64,000 bases of DNA, from the NCBI GenBank assembly GCA_016704275.1, contig JADJAK010000003.1:248001-312000 (forward strand). Direction: 5' to 3'. Below are positions 54,199 to 64,000 of this stretch, piece by piece. The stretch's first letter is position 1. The number at the start of each line of letters is the position of its first letter. Position numbers and translations under genes: made by a program. The notes under the pieces are model-generated. The model saw only the letters and a list, made by a program, of their open reading frames with translations, had not been told where the DNA came from and searched no databases. The DNA comes from Gemmatimonadota bacterium. GTDB taxonomy: Bacteria; Gemmatimonadota; Gemmatimonadetes; Gemmatimonadales; GWC2-71-9.

Positions 54199-55226
54199 AT
54201 GAGTGAGACGACGCTGGCGGCGCAGGTGCTCGACGGCAAGGTGGCGGGTGTCGCCCGTGCCGTCTCGGTCGTGGAAAACGCCCGGACCGGCTTCGAAGAT
54301 CTCCTCTCCACGCTGCATCCCCACCTTGGCCATGCCCGTCGGATCGGCCTCACCGGGCCCCCGGGCGCCGGCAAATCCACGCTGACCGAGCGACTCACGC
54401 AGGCCTACCGCGCCCAAGGGCTGCGGGTGGCGGTGGTTGCCGTCGATCCGACCTCGCCATTCACGGGTGGCGCGCTCCTGGGCGACCGGATCCGGATGGA
54501 GTCGGTCGCGCTGGACCCAGGCGTCTTCATTCGGTCGATGGCCACCCGCGGCTCCCTGGGCGGCCTGGCCACCTCGACACGCGAGGTCTGCGATGTCCTC
54601 GACGCGGCGGGCTTCGACCGGATCCTCGTCGAGACCGTGGGTGTCGGCCAGTCGGAACTGGACGTCACCCGGATGGCGGACACGTCGCTACTCGCGTTGG
54701 TCCCTGAATCGGGCGACGGCATTCAGGCCCTCAAGTCCGGCGTGATGGAAGCCGCCGACCTCTTCGTGATCAACAAGAGCGATCGTCCCGGGGCACCAAA
54801 ACTGCAGCGTGAGGTCGAGATGGCCCTCGATCTCCGGGCGGGGAAGACGCTCCGCAACATCCCGGCACACCACGGCGCCCTGCGGGGGCCCAAGGGACCC
54901 GTGATCCCCGAGGATGACTCGGGCTGGCGCCCTCCCGTGCTGTTGACGATCGCCGCGCAGGGTGAGGGCATTCCCGAATTGGTGGATGCGCTCGAGCGCC
55001 ACTGGCAGTGGCTGACGGAAAGCGGCGGATTGGCGAGTCGACGGCGGGATCGACTCGCGCAGCGGACGCGAGAAGTGGTGGACCGCGCCGCGCGACGGTG
55101 GGTATGGCAGGAGTCTCACGCCGAGGAAGCGATCGCGGCGCGATTGGACGAGATCGGGGCAGGCGCGATGAGCCCTTATGAACTGGCGGCCGAGATCGTG
55201 GCTGCGTTGCGAGAAGGAGCGCGCGT

Positions 55227-55230
<4 letters not shown>
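54199..55230 (+). CDS. meaB: MeaB/ArgK G-protein chaperone of the B12 mutase
   Basis: GTPase that loads and protects adenosylcobalamin in methylmalonyl-CoA-type mutases. It has 343 residues. P-loop GPPGAGKST at 53-61; VDPTSPFTGGALLGDRIRM is the family switch region; ETVGVGQSELDV and the specificity motif NKSD follow. The gene overlaps the mutase large subunit by 4 bases, which supports the partnership. Confidence 0.96.
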
Positions 55231-56921
<1,691 letters not shown>

Positions 56922-56938
56922 CTCACGAGAGGTTCCTC

Positions 56939-58087
56939 ATGGCCACCGCCCGGCAGACTGCCAGCGGCCGTGACCTGCTGCGGATGAAGCCTGGTCCGCA
57001 TCCGGTCGTCACCTGCTACCTCAAGATCGAGACGCGCGACCGCGCTCGGAAGAAGTACCTGACGAAGGTGAAGAATCGGGTCAAGGCGATCGAGTCCACG
57101 CTCGGGGCCTCGCACTGGACCAAGGCGCAGCAGGAGATGGCCCGCCTCGACCTCGCGCGGATCCTCGACTATCTCGGCGACGAAGCCAACTTGCCGGCGT
57201 CGCCGGGGATCGCCCTCTTCGCCTCGGCCGGGCACAAGCTCTTCGAAGTCCACGAGCTGCCGAAGGTCCACCGGTCGCGCCTCGCGATCGAGCGCACGCC
57301 GCTGGTGCGCGAACTCGCCGCCACCGAGGAGGAGTTCGGCCGCCTCTTCACCGTCACGATGGACAAGACGACGGCACTGGTGTGGGAAGTGACCGCGTTC
57401 GCGGCCAAGGTGGTCCGCAAGGTGAAGACCGAGGTGACGCGGGGCAGTCGCTTCCATGCCGGCCCGAATGCGGCCCACGGCGAGCACACCTTCCACAACC
57501 GGATTGCCAACGAGCGGAAGCGGCACCTCGAAGCCATCGCCCGGGCGCTCTTCGAAGAGGATCGCGCGTCGCCGGGGCACCAGATCGTGCTCGCCGGCGC
57601 GGGCAACGATGCGCAGGCCCTCGAGCCGTTCCTGCACCGCTACGTCGCCGATCGGCTGATCGGCCTCGCGCGGTTGGCGCCCAAGGATGCCACGCCCAGC
57701 GCGGTGCACCAGCTCACGATGGAAGTGCGCGAGGCGCATGCGCGTGCCTCGGAAGGCCACCACATCGAGGAACTCGGTGAGGGTCTCGGCATGGGGTGGG
57801 CGGTCAATGGCGTGCGCGAGACGCTGAAGGCGTTGGCGAATGGCCAGGTCCGGCTGCTGCTCGTCCGCGGCGATGCCTCCTTGCCGGGATTCCGTTCGCT
57901 GTCGACCGGCCGGATGTCGACGCTCGCGCGGGACCTCCGCGAGGACGGTGAGGTGGTGCCGACGCTCGACGTGCTCGATGACGCGATTGAAGAGGCACTG
58001 CGGCAGCGGGTCGGCCTCGACGTGGTCTATGACGCGGACGCCTCCGAATCCGTCGACGGCCTCGCCGGGCTGCTCCGCTTCAAGTGA
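56939..58087 (+). CDS. Bacterial archaeo-eukaryotic release-factor-like protein (baeRF/Vms1-like)
   Basis: 382 residues, cytoplasmic, basic. I assign it to the eRF1-like group from its layout: an N-terminal domain (VVTCYLKIETRDRARKKYLTKVKNRVKA, IALFASAGHKLFEVHELP), a central eRF1-domain-2-like part (RLFTVTMDKTTALVWEV, then HNRIANERKRHLEAIARAL, then HQIVLAGAGNDAQALEPFLH) and a C-terminal domain 3-like part (LANGQVRLLLVRGDASLPGF). No GGQ motif is visible; the corresponding region reads HAGPNAAHGEHTFHN. It starts 17 bases after the mutase large subunit and precedes its small subunit. Domain assignment is moderately sure, function unknown. Confidence 0.65.
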   Translation: MATARQTASGRDLLRMKPGPHPVVTCYLKIETRDRARKKYLTKVKNRVKAIESTLGASHWTKAQQEMARLDLARILDYLGDEANLPASPGIALFASAGHKLFEVHELPKVHRSRLAIERTPLVRELAATEEEFGRLFTVTMDKTTALVWEVTAFAAKVVRKVKTEVTRGSRFHAGPNAAHGEHTFHNRIANERKRHLEAIARALFEEDRASPGHQIVLAGAGNDAQALEPFLHRYVADRLIGLARLAPKDATPSAVHQLTMEVREAHARASEGHHIEELGEGLGMGWAVNGVRETLKALANGQVRLLLVRGDASLPGFRSLSTGRMSTLARDLREDGEVVPTLDVLDDAIEEALRQRVGLDVVYDADASESVDGLAGLLRFK

Positions 58088-58109
58088 GCCTGACTCCAAG
58101 GAGATGCGC

Positions 58110-58544
58110 ATGATGGCAGTTGCCGATGCCCCGGCCCTCAATCGTCCGATTCGAGTGCTGGTGGCCAAGCCGGGCCTCGACGGCCACGATCGTGGTGCCA
58201 AGGTGGTGGCCGCCGCGCTGCGTGACGCGGGCATGGAGGTCATCTACACCGGACTGCACCAGACGCCGGAGATGATCGCCACTGCCGCCGTCCAGGAGGA
58301 CGCCGACGTGGTGGGACTCTCGATTCTCTCGGGAGCCCACATGACGCTCTTCCCGCGGGTTCGGGCGCTGTTGAGCGAGATGGGGCGCCCCGACATCCTC
58401 GTCACCGGGGGCGGCATCATTCCCCAGGAAGACATGGAGGCGCTCGAGGCGCAGGGCATCGGCAAGCTCTTCGGTCCCGGGACCCCCACGGGGGACCTGG
58501 TGACCTACATCCGTGAGTGGTCGCGCACGCACCTCAGCGCGTGA
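58110..58544 (+). CDS. Acyl-CoA mutase small subunit, B12-binding
   Basis: 144 residues. The cobalamin motif D24xH26xxG29 is in GLDGHDRGAK; H26 would be the lower axial cobalt ligand. SILSGAHM and VTGGGIIPQEDM complete the B12 fold. AAGGAG (58098-58103) is a strong ribosome-binding site; it abuts an ATG at 58104, so 58110 or 58113 is the likelier start. It pairs with the large subunit at 55227-56921 although one gene separates them. Confidence 0.93.
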   Translation: MMAVADAPALNRPIRVLVAKPGLDGHDRGAKVVAAALRDAGMEVIYTGLHQTPEMIATAAVQEDADVVGLSILSGAHMTLFPRVRALLSEMGRPDILVTGGGIIPQEDMEALEAQGIGKLFGPGTPTGDLVTYIREWSRTHLSA

Positions 58545-58551
58545 GGCGTTC

Positions 58552-60174
58552 GTGACCGACGCCAAGCCCACGCGACTGCGCGGGGCCACCGATGAATACC
58601 GCGCCCTCGCCGACCGCCTTCAGGCCGGCGGGGGCGAGGCACGCGTGGCGAAGATGCACGCCAAGGGGCAGTTGTCGCCTCGCGAGCGTGTCGCCCACCT
58701 CCTCGATCCCGAGTCGCCCTGGCTCGAGATCGGCCTCCTCGTCGCCCATGATCGCTACAACGGCGAGGCGCCGGCCGCCGGCGTGATCACCGGCCTCGGC
58801 GTGGTTGCCGGGCGAGACGTCGTGATCGTGGCGAATGACGCCACGGTCAAGGCCGGCTCGTGGTGGCCCGAGACGATTACCAAGATCCTCCGCGCCCAGG
58901 AGATCGCGATGCGGCAACGCATCCCGATCGTCTACCTGGTCGACTCCGCCGGGGTGAACCTCCCGTATCAGGAGGGCGTCTTCCCCGGTCAGTATGGGGC
59001 GGCGCGGATCTTCTACTACAACTCGCTGATGCGTCGCTATCTGCACGTCCCGCAGATCTCGGCGGTCATGGGCAGCTGCATCGCCGGCGGCGCCTATCTC
59101 CCGGCGCTCTCCGACGTGATTTTCATGGTCGAGGGAACCTCGTTCATGGGACTCGGCGGGCCCAACCTGGTCAAGGGCGCGACTGGTCAGACCGTCGACG
59201 GCGAAACACTGGGCGGTGCGCGCACGCATACCGAGATCAGCGCGGTGGCACACTATCGCGCCCCCGACGATGCCTCGTGCCTGGATCGGATGCGCGAGTA
59301 CATCGGCCGGCTGCCCCGTTCGCCGGGTGTCGTCCATGCGGTGATCGAGTCGAAGGCGCCGCTGGCCGATGGGGCCGCGCTGTACGACATGCTGCCAGCC
59401 GACCACCGCCTTTCCTACGACATGCGCCACATCCTCAACGGATTGCTCGATGGCGGCGTGCTCGATGAGTTCCAGCCCGATGTCGCGCGCGAGATGCTCT
59501 GCGGTCATGCGCGGATCGAGGGGCGCCCCGTCGCCGTCATTGCCAATCAGCGCGGCGTCATCAAGGGACGGCCGGGCGAGCGGCCGAAGTTCGGCGGCAT
59601 CATCTATCCCGAGAGCGCGGAGAAGGTGGCGTTCTTCATCGAGACGGCGAACCGGGAAGGGCTGCCGATTCTCTTCGTGCAGGACGTCTCCGGCTTCATG
59701 GTCGGTGCGGAGGCGGAGCACGCGGGGATCATCCGCGCGGGGGCGCACTTCGTCGAGGCGATGGCAACGGCCTCGGTGCCGAAGATCGTCCTGACCGTGA
59801 ACCACGCGTCGGGAGCCGGCTACTACGCGATGGCAGGACAGGGATTCGACCCCGACTTCATCCTCTCCTGGCCGACCGGTCGGATGGCCGTGATGGAGGG
59901 CGAGGCCGCGATCATGGCCGTCCACGGTGCCGCGATCGGGAAGGCGCAGCAGGAGAAGCGTCCGCTCGATGACGCCACGCAGGGAGCAATCGCCGGGATG
60001 CGCGCCGACTACGAGGCGCAGCTCGATGCCCGCTACGCCGCCGCGCGCGGCTTTGTCGATGCCATCGTGGCGCCCGACGAGAGCCGCTCCGCCCTGGCCT
60101 TCCTGCTGCGCGTGACGTCGAACTACGCCGGCCCGCATCTCGGGCCGTTCGTCCTCGACGGAGTGCGCGGATGA
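58552..60174 (+). CDS. Acyl-CoA carboxylase beta (carboxyltransferase) subunit
   Basis: 540 residues, biotin-dependent carboxyltransferase of the propionyl-/methylcrotonyl-/geranyl-CoA type. N-terminal half: KMHAKGQLSPRERVAHLLDPES, GSCIAGGAYLPALSDVIFMVEG, FLGG-like FMGLGGPNLVKGATGQ. C-terminal half: FGGIIYPESAEKVAFFIE, FVQDVSGFMVGAEAE, ASGAGYYAMAGQGFDPDFILSWPTGRMAVMEGE. The order and length fit methylcrotonyl-CoA carboxylase beta slightly better than PccB. No biotin carboxylase subunit lies in the window. GTG at 58552 preferred, with GAGG upstream. Confidence 0.9.
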   Translation: MTDAKPTRLRGATDEYRALADRLQAGGGEARVAKMHAKGQLSPRERVAHLLDPESPWLEIGLLVAHDRYNGEAPAAGVITGLGVVAGRDVVIVANDATVKAGSWWPETITKILRAQEIAMRQRIPIVYLVDSAGVNLPYQEGVFPGQYGAARIFYYNSLMRRYLHVPQISAVMGSCIAGGAYLPALSDVIFMVEGTSFMGLGGPNLVKGATGQTVDGETLGGARTHTEISAVAHYRAPDDASCLDRMREYIGRLPRSPGVVHAVIESKAPLADGAALYDMLPADHRLSYDMRHILNGLLDGGVLDEFQPDVAREMLCGHARIEGRPVAVIANQRGVIKGRPGERPKFGGIIYPESAEKVAFFIETANREGLPILFVQDVSGFMVGAEAEHAGIIRAGAHFVEAMATASVPKIVLTVNHASGAGYYAMAGQGFDPDFILSWPTGRMAVMEGEAAIMAVHGAAIGKAQQEKRPLDDATQGAIAGMRADYEAQLDARYAAARGFVDAIVAPDESRSALAFLLRVTSNYAGPHLGPFVLDGVRG

Positions 60175-63014
60175 GATCGTGGCGGCTCGCGCCCTGGTTG
60201 GCCGCCACTCTGGTGCTCGGCTGCACGCCGCCTCGGGCGGTGGAAGTTCGTCCGCAGATGGACCCGGCCCCGTTGCCGAGCCCCACCGAGCCGCGGCAAC
60301 CGAGCAGTGAGACGCCACCGGTGGCCCCGGCCGATGACGCGAAACGGTCGCTCCCTCCGGAGGAGGCCGCACGCCGCGGCCTGATGCCGTTGGCGTCAAC
60401 TGGCGTGCCCCAGTTCGCGAGCGCAATGCCGCAGGCCGATGGTCGCGGCGTCGTGATCGCCATTCTCGACAGTGGCATCGACCCGTCGGTCCCAGGCCTC
60501 CAGCGCACCACCGACGGAACGCCCAAGCTGCTCGACGCGCGCGATTTTTCGGGCGAAGGGCGCGTACCGCTCGCGCCGATCGTCCGCCGTGGCGACACCC
60601 TCCTCGTGCATGGCCAGCGCATCCTCGGTGCGTCGCGCATCGCGGCGGTGGCCGTCGGCGCGACCTGGTGGGGTGGCGTCTTTGCGGAGCTCCCCCTCGG
60701 GCCGGCGCGCGCGGCCGACGCCAACGGCAACGGGACGGTTGGCGATGCGCTCCCGGTGGTCGTGGTCCGCACCACGAACGGTTGGGCCCTCTTCGCGGAT
60801 ACCCAGGGGAACGGGACCTTCGCCGATGACCGCCCGATTCGGGACTACGCGACGGCGCAGGAGTATTTCGGGTGGAGCAGCACCATCCGACCGCCGTCGA
60901 CGCAGATGGCCGTGAACTTCGCCGATTCCGCCGGCACCCCCACGCTTGACCTGGTCTTCGACACCAGCGCGCACGGGACGCATGTGGCCGGCATCGCTGC
61001 CGGCCACGGCCTCTATGGCGTTGCCGGCTTCGACGGGGTCGCTCCTGGGGCCCGACTGCTCGGGCTCAAGATCGCCAACGATGCGGGCGGCGGCATCACT
61101 GTCACCGGCGCGATGATCCGTGCGCTGGACTACGCGATCCACTTTGCCGCCGAACGCCAGCTCGCGCTGGTGGTCAACATCTCCTTTGGCGTTGGCAACG
61201 AGCGCGAGGGCGCATCGCGCATTGACGCCCTGGTCGACTCCGTCCTGACGGCGCATCCGAACGTCGTCGTCGCCGTCGCCGCCGCCAACGATGGCCCAGC
61301 GCTGTCGACCATCGGCTTCCCTGGCACCGCGATGCGCGTCCTCTCGGTCGGTGCGACGCAGCCACTGGTCTTCAACGGGGTGAGTGCGACCGATTCCGTG
61401 CCGGAGCCGCTCGCGGATTTTTCGAGTCGCGGCGGGGAAGTGGCCGGCCCCGACCTGGTGACGCCGGGGACGGCATACAGCGCGGTCCCCAACTTTGCCA
61501 TCGGTGACGAGATCGAGAGCGGGACCAGCATGGCGGCGCCACATGCCGCCGGTCTGGCGGCGCGACTGCTCTCGGCCCTGGGCACTCGCGCCACCACGAC
61601 TCCGGCCACGCTGATCATCCAGGCGTTGCGGAATTCGGCGCAGCCGGTCCCTGGCGCGACCACGGCAGAGCAGGGCGCGGGCCGACCCGACCTGCTCAGT
61701 GCGTGGCGCTGGCTCGAGCGCCGGGAAAGCGCCACGGCCCTTGTCGTCGATGTCGCCGATGGTGTGCAGGGCCGCGGGGCCGTGTGGATCACGCTTCGTG
61801 ACTCCGCGGACGGCACCCGGCCAGTGCGGACGCAGGTCACGCTGCGGCAGATTGACGCCGGGTCGCCACCGCCGATCCGCCTCGATGCCAGCGCACCGTG
61901 GATCGTCGTTCCCGCCGCCACCGCGATGAGCGGCGGGAAGGCCAACTTCACGGCGACGGTCACCGCCGGGCGTCGGAACGCGTCCGGCTGGATTCGGGTG
62001 AGCGATGCGCGCGACGGATCGCTCCTGGCCCTCGTCCCCGTCACGGTGCGCCTGCCGATCTCGGCGACGGCGCTCACGGTGGTCGACACCTTCACCGTCG
62101 CTGCTGGTGGAACGACACGGATCTTCGTCCCTGCTGAAGCGGGCCGCGGCTTCCAGGTCGAGGTCGCGACGGCGGAAGCATCGCAGCTGGCCACCGCAGC
62201 CCTCCACGAGCCCGGCGGCATGCCGTTTCGCGAAGGGGCGATGAGTCCGTCGGGGTTCGGCGACGGCGCAGCGCTCTTCGAGTTGACCGGCAACGACGTC
62301 GTCGCCGGGTTGTACGAGGTCGTCGTGGCGGGGGGCCCGCTGGCCGGCGCCACGATGCGGGTGACCGTCCGGCGTGCACCGCTGACACTGGACGCGACGT
62401 TGACCGGGGACAGCCTTCGGGTCACGACGACGTCGGTCGTCGCCGCTCGCCTCTCCGTCCGCACCCGCGCCGGGATGATCGGCGGTGAATGGCGGCAGCG
62501 GATTGAGCGGTCCGGTGACGCCCCGGTGCGGCTGGTCATCCCGGTGCCGGAGTGGGCCGAGCGGGTCAGCATCGACTCGCGCATGCCACGCGATCAATGG
62601 CTTCGCTTTACGGACTTCGGCGTGACGATCCAGGACAAGACCGGACGGCACATCGACGCGTTGCCGCTCAACTACGCCTTCGGTCGCGCCACCCCCGAGT
62701 TGCCGCCGCACGTGATCGGTGACTCGCTCGTGATCCTTCTGGCGCCGGGTTTCGCTGAACGGGCTGGCGAGTGGGCGCTTGATGTCGCCGTACGCTTCTA
62801 TGCCGCCGACGTGACCGAGCTCGACAGCGGTGGCTCCCCGTTCGCGCCATTGGCCGGACGCGCCACGGTCACGCAACGCTATTCGCTCGGCGTGTTGCCG
62901 CTCAAGCTGCCGGTCGGTTTCCGGCCCGTAGTCATTCTCGTCGCCCTCGAGGGCGATGAGCACGCGTGGACCCGCGAGGTCACGCTCGACATTGCAGGGG
63001 GTACGTCCCGATGA
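60171..63014 (+). CDS. Large S8 (subtilisin-like) lipoprotein protease
   Basis: 947 residues. Lipoprotein signal LAATLVLGC (C18), then a Pro-rich linker. The S8 triad is D100 (AILDSGID), H268 (SAHGTHVAG) and S453 (SGTSMAAPHAAG), with oxyanion N373 (AAND). The D-to-H spacing is long and holds a DANGNGT-rich insert that may bind calcium. The last 400 residues are beta-rich and lack a recognised domain, as in tripeptidyl-peptidase II-like enzymes. ATGA overlap with the carboxylase gene, so it is co-translated with acyl-CoA metabolism genes despite an extracytoplasmic destination. Confidence 0.9.
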   Translation: MRSWRLAPWLAATLVLGCTPPRAVEVRPQMDPAPLPSPTEPRQPSSETPPVAPADDAKRSLPPEEAARRGLMPLASTGVPQFASAMPQADGRGVVIAILDSGIDPSVPGLQRTTDGTPKLLDARDFSGEGRVPLAPIVRRGDTLLVHGQRILGASRIAAVAVGATWWGGVFAELPLGPARAADANGNGTVGDALPVVVVRTTNGWALFADTQGNGTFADDRPIRDYATAQEYFGWSSTIRPPSTQMAVNFADSAGTPTLDLVFDTSAHGTHVAGIAAGHGLYGVAGFDGVAPGARLLGLKIANDAGGGITVTGAMIRALDYAIHFAAERQLALVVNISFGVGNEREGASRIDALVDSVLTAHPNVVVAVAAANDGPALSTIGFPGTAMRVLSVGATQPLVFNGVSATDSVPEPLADFSSRGGEVAGPDLVTPGTAYSAVPNFAIGDEIESGTSMAAPHAAGLAARLLSALGTRATTTPATLIIQALRNSAQPVPGATTAEQGAGRPDLLSAWRWLERRESATALVVDVADGVQGRGAVWITLRDSADGTRPVRTQVTLRQIDAGSPPPIRLDASAPWIVVPAATAMSGGKANFTATVTAGRRNASGWIRVSDARDGSLLALVPVTVRLPISATALTVVDTFTVAAGGTTRIFVPAEAGRGFQVEVATAEASQLATAALHEPGGMPFREGAMSPSGFGDGAALFELTGNDVVAGLYEVVVAGGPLAGATMRVTVRRAPLTLDATLTGDSLRVTTTSVVAARLSVRTRAGMIGGEWRQRIERSGDAPVRLVIPVPEWAERVSIDSRMPRDQWLRFTDFGVTIQDKTGRHIDALPLNYAFGRATPELPPHVIGDSLVILLAPGFAERAGEWALDVAVRFYAADVTELDSGGSPFAPLAGRATVTQRYSLGVLPLKLPVGFRPVVILVALEGDEHAWTREVTLDIAGGTSR

Positions 63015-64000
63015 CCGCTCGCAAGACCGTCCGCATCGCCGCTGGCCAAGGCTTCTGGGGCGATTGGCTGGAGGCGCCCGTGCGCCAGGTGGAGGGCGGG
63101 GCGATCGACTACCTCGTCCTCGACTACCTCGCCGAAGTCACCATGTCGATCCTGCAGAAGCAGCGATCGCGAGATCCGGGCGCGGGTTATGCCCGTGACT
63201 TCGTCACCCAGATGGAGCGGATCCTCCCGACCATCGCGACCAACGGCGTCCGGGTCATCTCGAATGCCGGTGGCGTCAACCCGCGCGCCTGTGCCGCTGC
63301 CGTGCGGGCTGCCGCCGACAAGCTGGGCGTCGGGGACAAGGTCAAGATTGCGCTGGTCACCGGCGACGACCTTCTCGACGAGCTCGACGCCCTGACCGCC
63401 GCGGGCGAGCCGTTCTCGAACATGGACACCGGCGCGCCGCTGAGCGACGTGCGCTCGCAGGTGCGCTCCGCGAACGCCTACCTCGGCATGAAGTCGATCG
63501 TCGATGCCCTCGACCAGGGGGCGACGATCGTCATCACCGGCCGGGTGACGGACACGGGCCTCACTCTCGGGCCACTCGTCCACGAGTTCGGCTGGAGCTA
63601 CGACGACTGGGACAAGGTCGCCGCCGGCACCATCGCGGGGCACATCCTCGAATGCGGGGCGCAGAGCTCCGGCGGCAACCTCCTGCGCGATTGGCGCAAG
63701 GTGAAGCGGCTGGAGGACGTCGGCTTCCCGATCGCCGAGGTCGAGTCCGACGGCACCTTCGTGGTGACCAAGCATCCGGGCACAGGTGGCGTGGTCAACG
63801 TCGCCTCGGTCACCGAGCAGCTGGTGTACGAGATGGGCGATCCGCACAACTACATCACGCCGGACGGCATTGCGGACTTCACCAGTATCCGGCTCGACCA
63901 GGTCGGCAAGGATCGGGTCCGCGTATCGGGAATCACCGGCTCGCCCCGCACGCCGATGCTCAAGGTCTCGGTGGCCTACTTCTACGGCTACAAGGCGGTC
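63011..64000 (+). CDS. AtuA/DUF1446 family protein, 3'-truncated by window edge
   Basis: 330 residues are visible and the frame is open at the end of the window. KTVRIAAGQGFWGDWLEAPVRQ, YLVLDYLAEVTMSILQKQR, ISNAGGVNPRACA, ITGRVTDTGLTLGPL and HILECGAQSSGGN are blocks of the acyclic terpene utilisation AtuA family (DUF1446). AtuA genes accompany geranyl-CoA/leucine-type carboxylases, which fits the carboxyltransferase at 58552. Biochemical role unknown. ATGA overlap with the S8 protease gene. Confidence 0.88.
   Translation, partial: MTARKTVRIAAGQGFWGDWLEAPVRQVEGGAIDYLVLDYLAEVTMSILQKQRSRDPGAGYARDFVTQMERILPTIATNGVRVISNAGGVNPRACAAAVRAAADKLGVGDKVKIALVTGDDLLDELDALTAAGEPFSNMDTGAPLSDVRSQVRSANAYLGMKSIVDALDQGATIVITGRVTDTGLTLGPLVHEFGWSYDDWDKVAAGTIAGHILECGAQSSGGNLLRDWRKVKRLEDVGFPIAEVESDGTFVVTKHPGTGGVVNVASVTEQLVYEMGDPHNYITPDGIADFTSIRLDQVGKDRVRVSGITGSPRTPMLKVSVAYFYGYKAV

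Overview
This is a GC-rich bacterial chromosome segment of dense, mostly housekeeping genes. There is no rRNA gene, transposase, integrase or CRISPR array. The gene content and style suggest Gemmatimonadota or a close relative: GTGA/ATGA-overlapping operons, a short type-3 ProRS, DUF2911, HEAT/HD-GYP proteins, S9 peptidases, and a purSQL-type purine cluster. This is an inference from content and would need a marker-gene tree. Several conserved genes carry single-base frame breaks, most of them apparent one-base losses and some in homopolymers. That pattern looks like a long-read assembly with residual indels rather than gene decay.

Layout. (1) 1-5355 (+): hisS (5' cut)-proS-lysA-guaA, all touching or overlapping. 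(2) 5356-10403: a ptsN-like EIIA (-), dusB-corA (+) and a secreted S9 peptidase (-). Both convergent gaps are filled by inverted arrays of 7-bp repeats. (3) 10491-10959: promoter, tmRNA (tag ANTDLAMAA) and a third heptamer-armed hairpin. (4) 10982-14287 (+): oligopeptidase B and an unknown lipoprotein. (5) 30250 down to 14306 (-): one polycistron of 15 genes, truA-htrA-purB-purC-psd-pssA-purS-purQ-purL-purF-ppdK-purE-purK-DUF2911-hypothetical. It runs from a good sigma70-type promoter next to truA. (6) 30312-42390: trpD (+), lexA (-), then trpC-trpF-trpB-[HEAT]-[HD-GYP]-trpA-folK-panB-panC-panD-yqeK-LytR_C-hypothetical (+). (7) 41914-47164: divergent glycerate kinase and 2-hydroxyacid dehydrogenase, an alpha/beta hydrolase, and rlmN-crcB (-). 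(8) 47258-54134 (+): aspS-phoH-ybeY-CorC-like-CorC-like-mgtE. (9) 54199-64000 (+): meaB-acyl-CoA mutase large subunit-bacterial eRF1-like protein-B12-binding small subunit-acyl-CoA carboxylase beta-S8 protease-AtuA (3' cut).

How the genes work together. The minus operon makes IMP/AMP precursors (purB, purC, purSQL, purF, purE, purK) and phosphatidylethanolamine (pssA, psd). The trp/pan operon makes tryptophan, folate and pantothenate precursors, with a two-gene HEAT/HD-GYP signalling module inserted between trpB and trpA. The last cluster fits propionyl/methylmalonyl-CoA or related branched acyl-CoA catabolism, including the MeaB chaperone for the B12 mutase.

The most unusual signals are four. 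First, three intergenic loci are built on one plan: tandem 7-bp repeats, then a centre, then the reverse-complement heptamers. The heptamer differs at each locus and all three lie at transcription-unit ends. Second, a recurrent TAGNTT-like -10 element sits exactly 6 nt before the ATG of several lead genes, which predicts leaderless mRNAs. Third, an eRF1/Vms1-like protein is encoded between the two subunits of a B12-dependent mutase. Fourth, a HEAT/HD-GYP pair with a shared N-terminal domain lies inside the trp operon.
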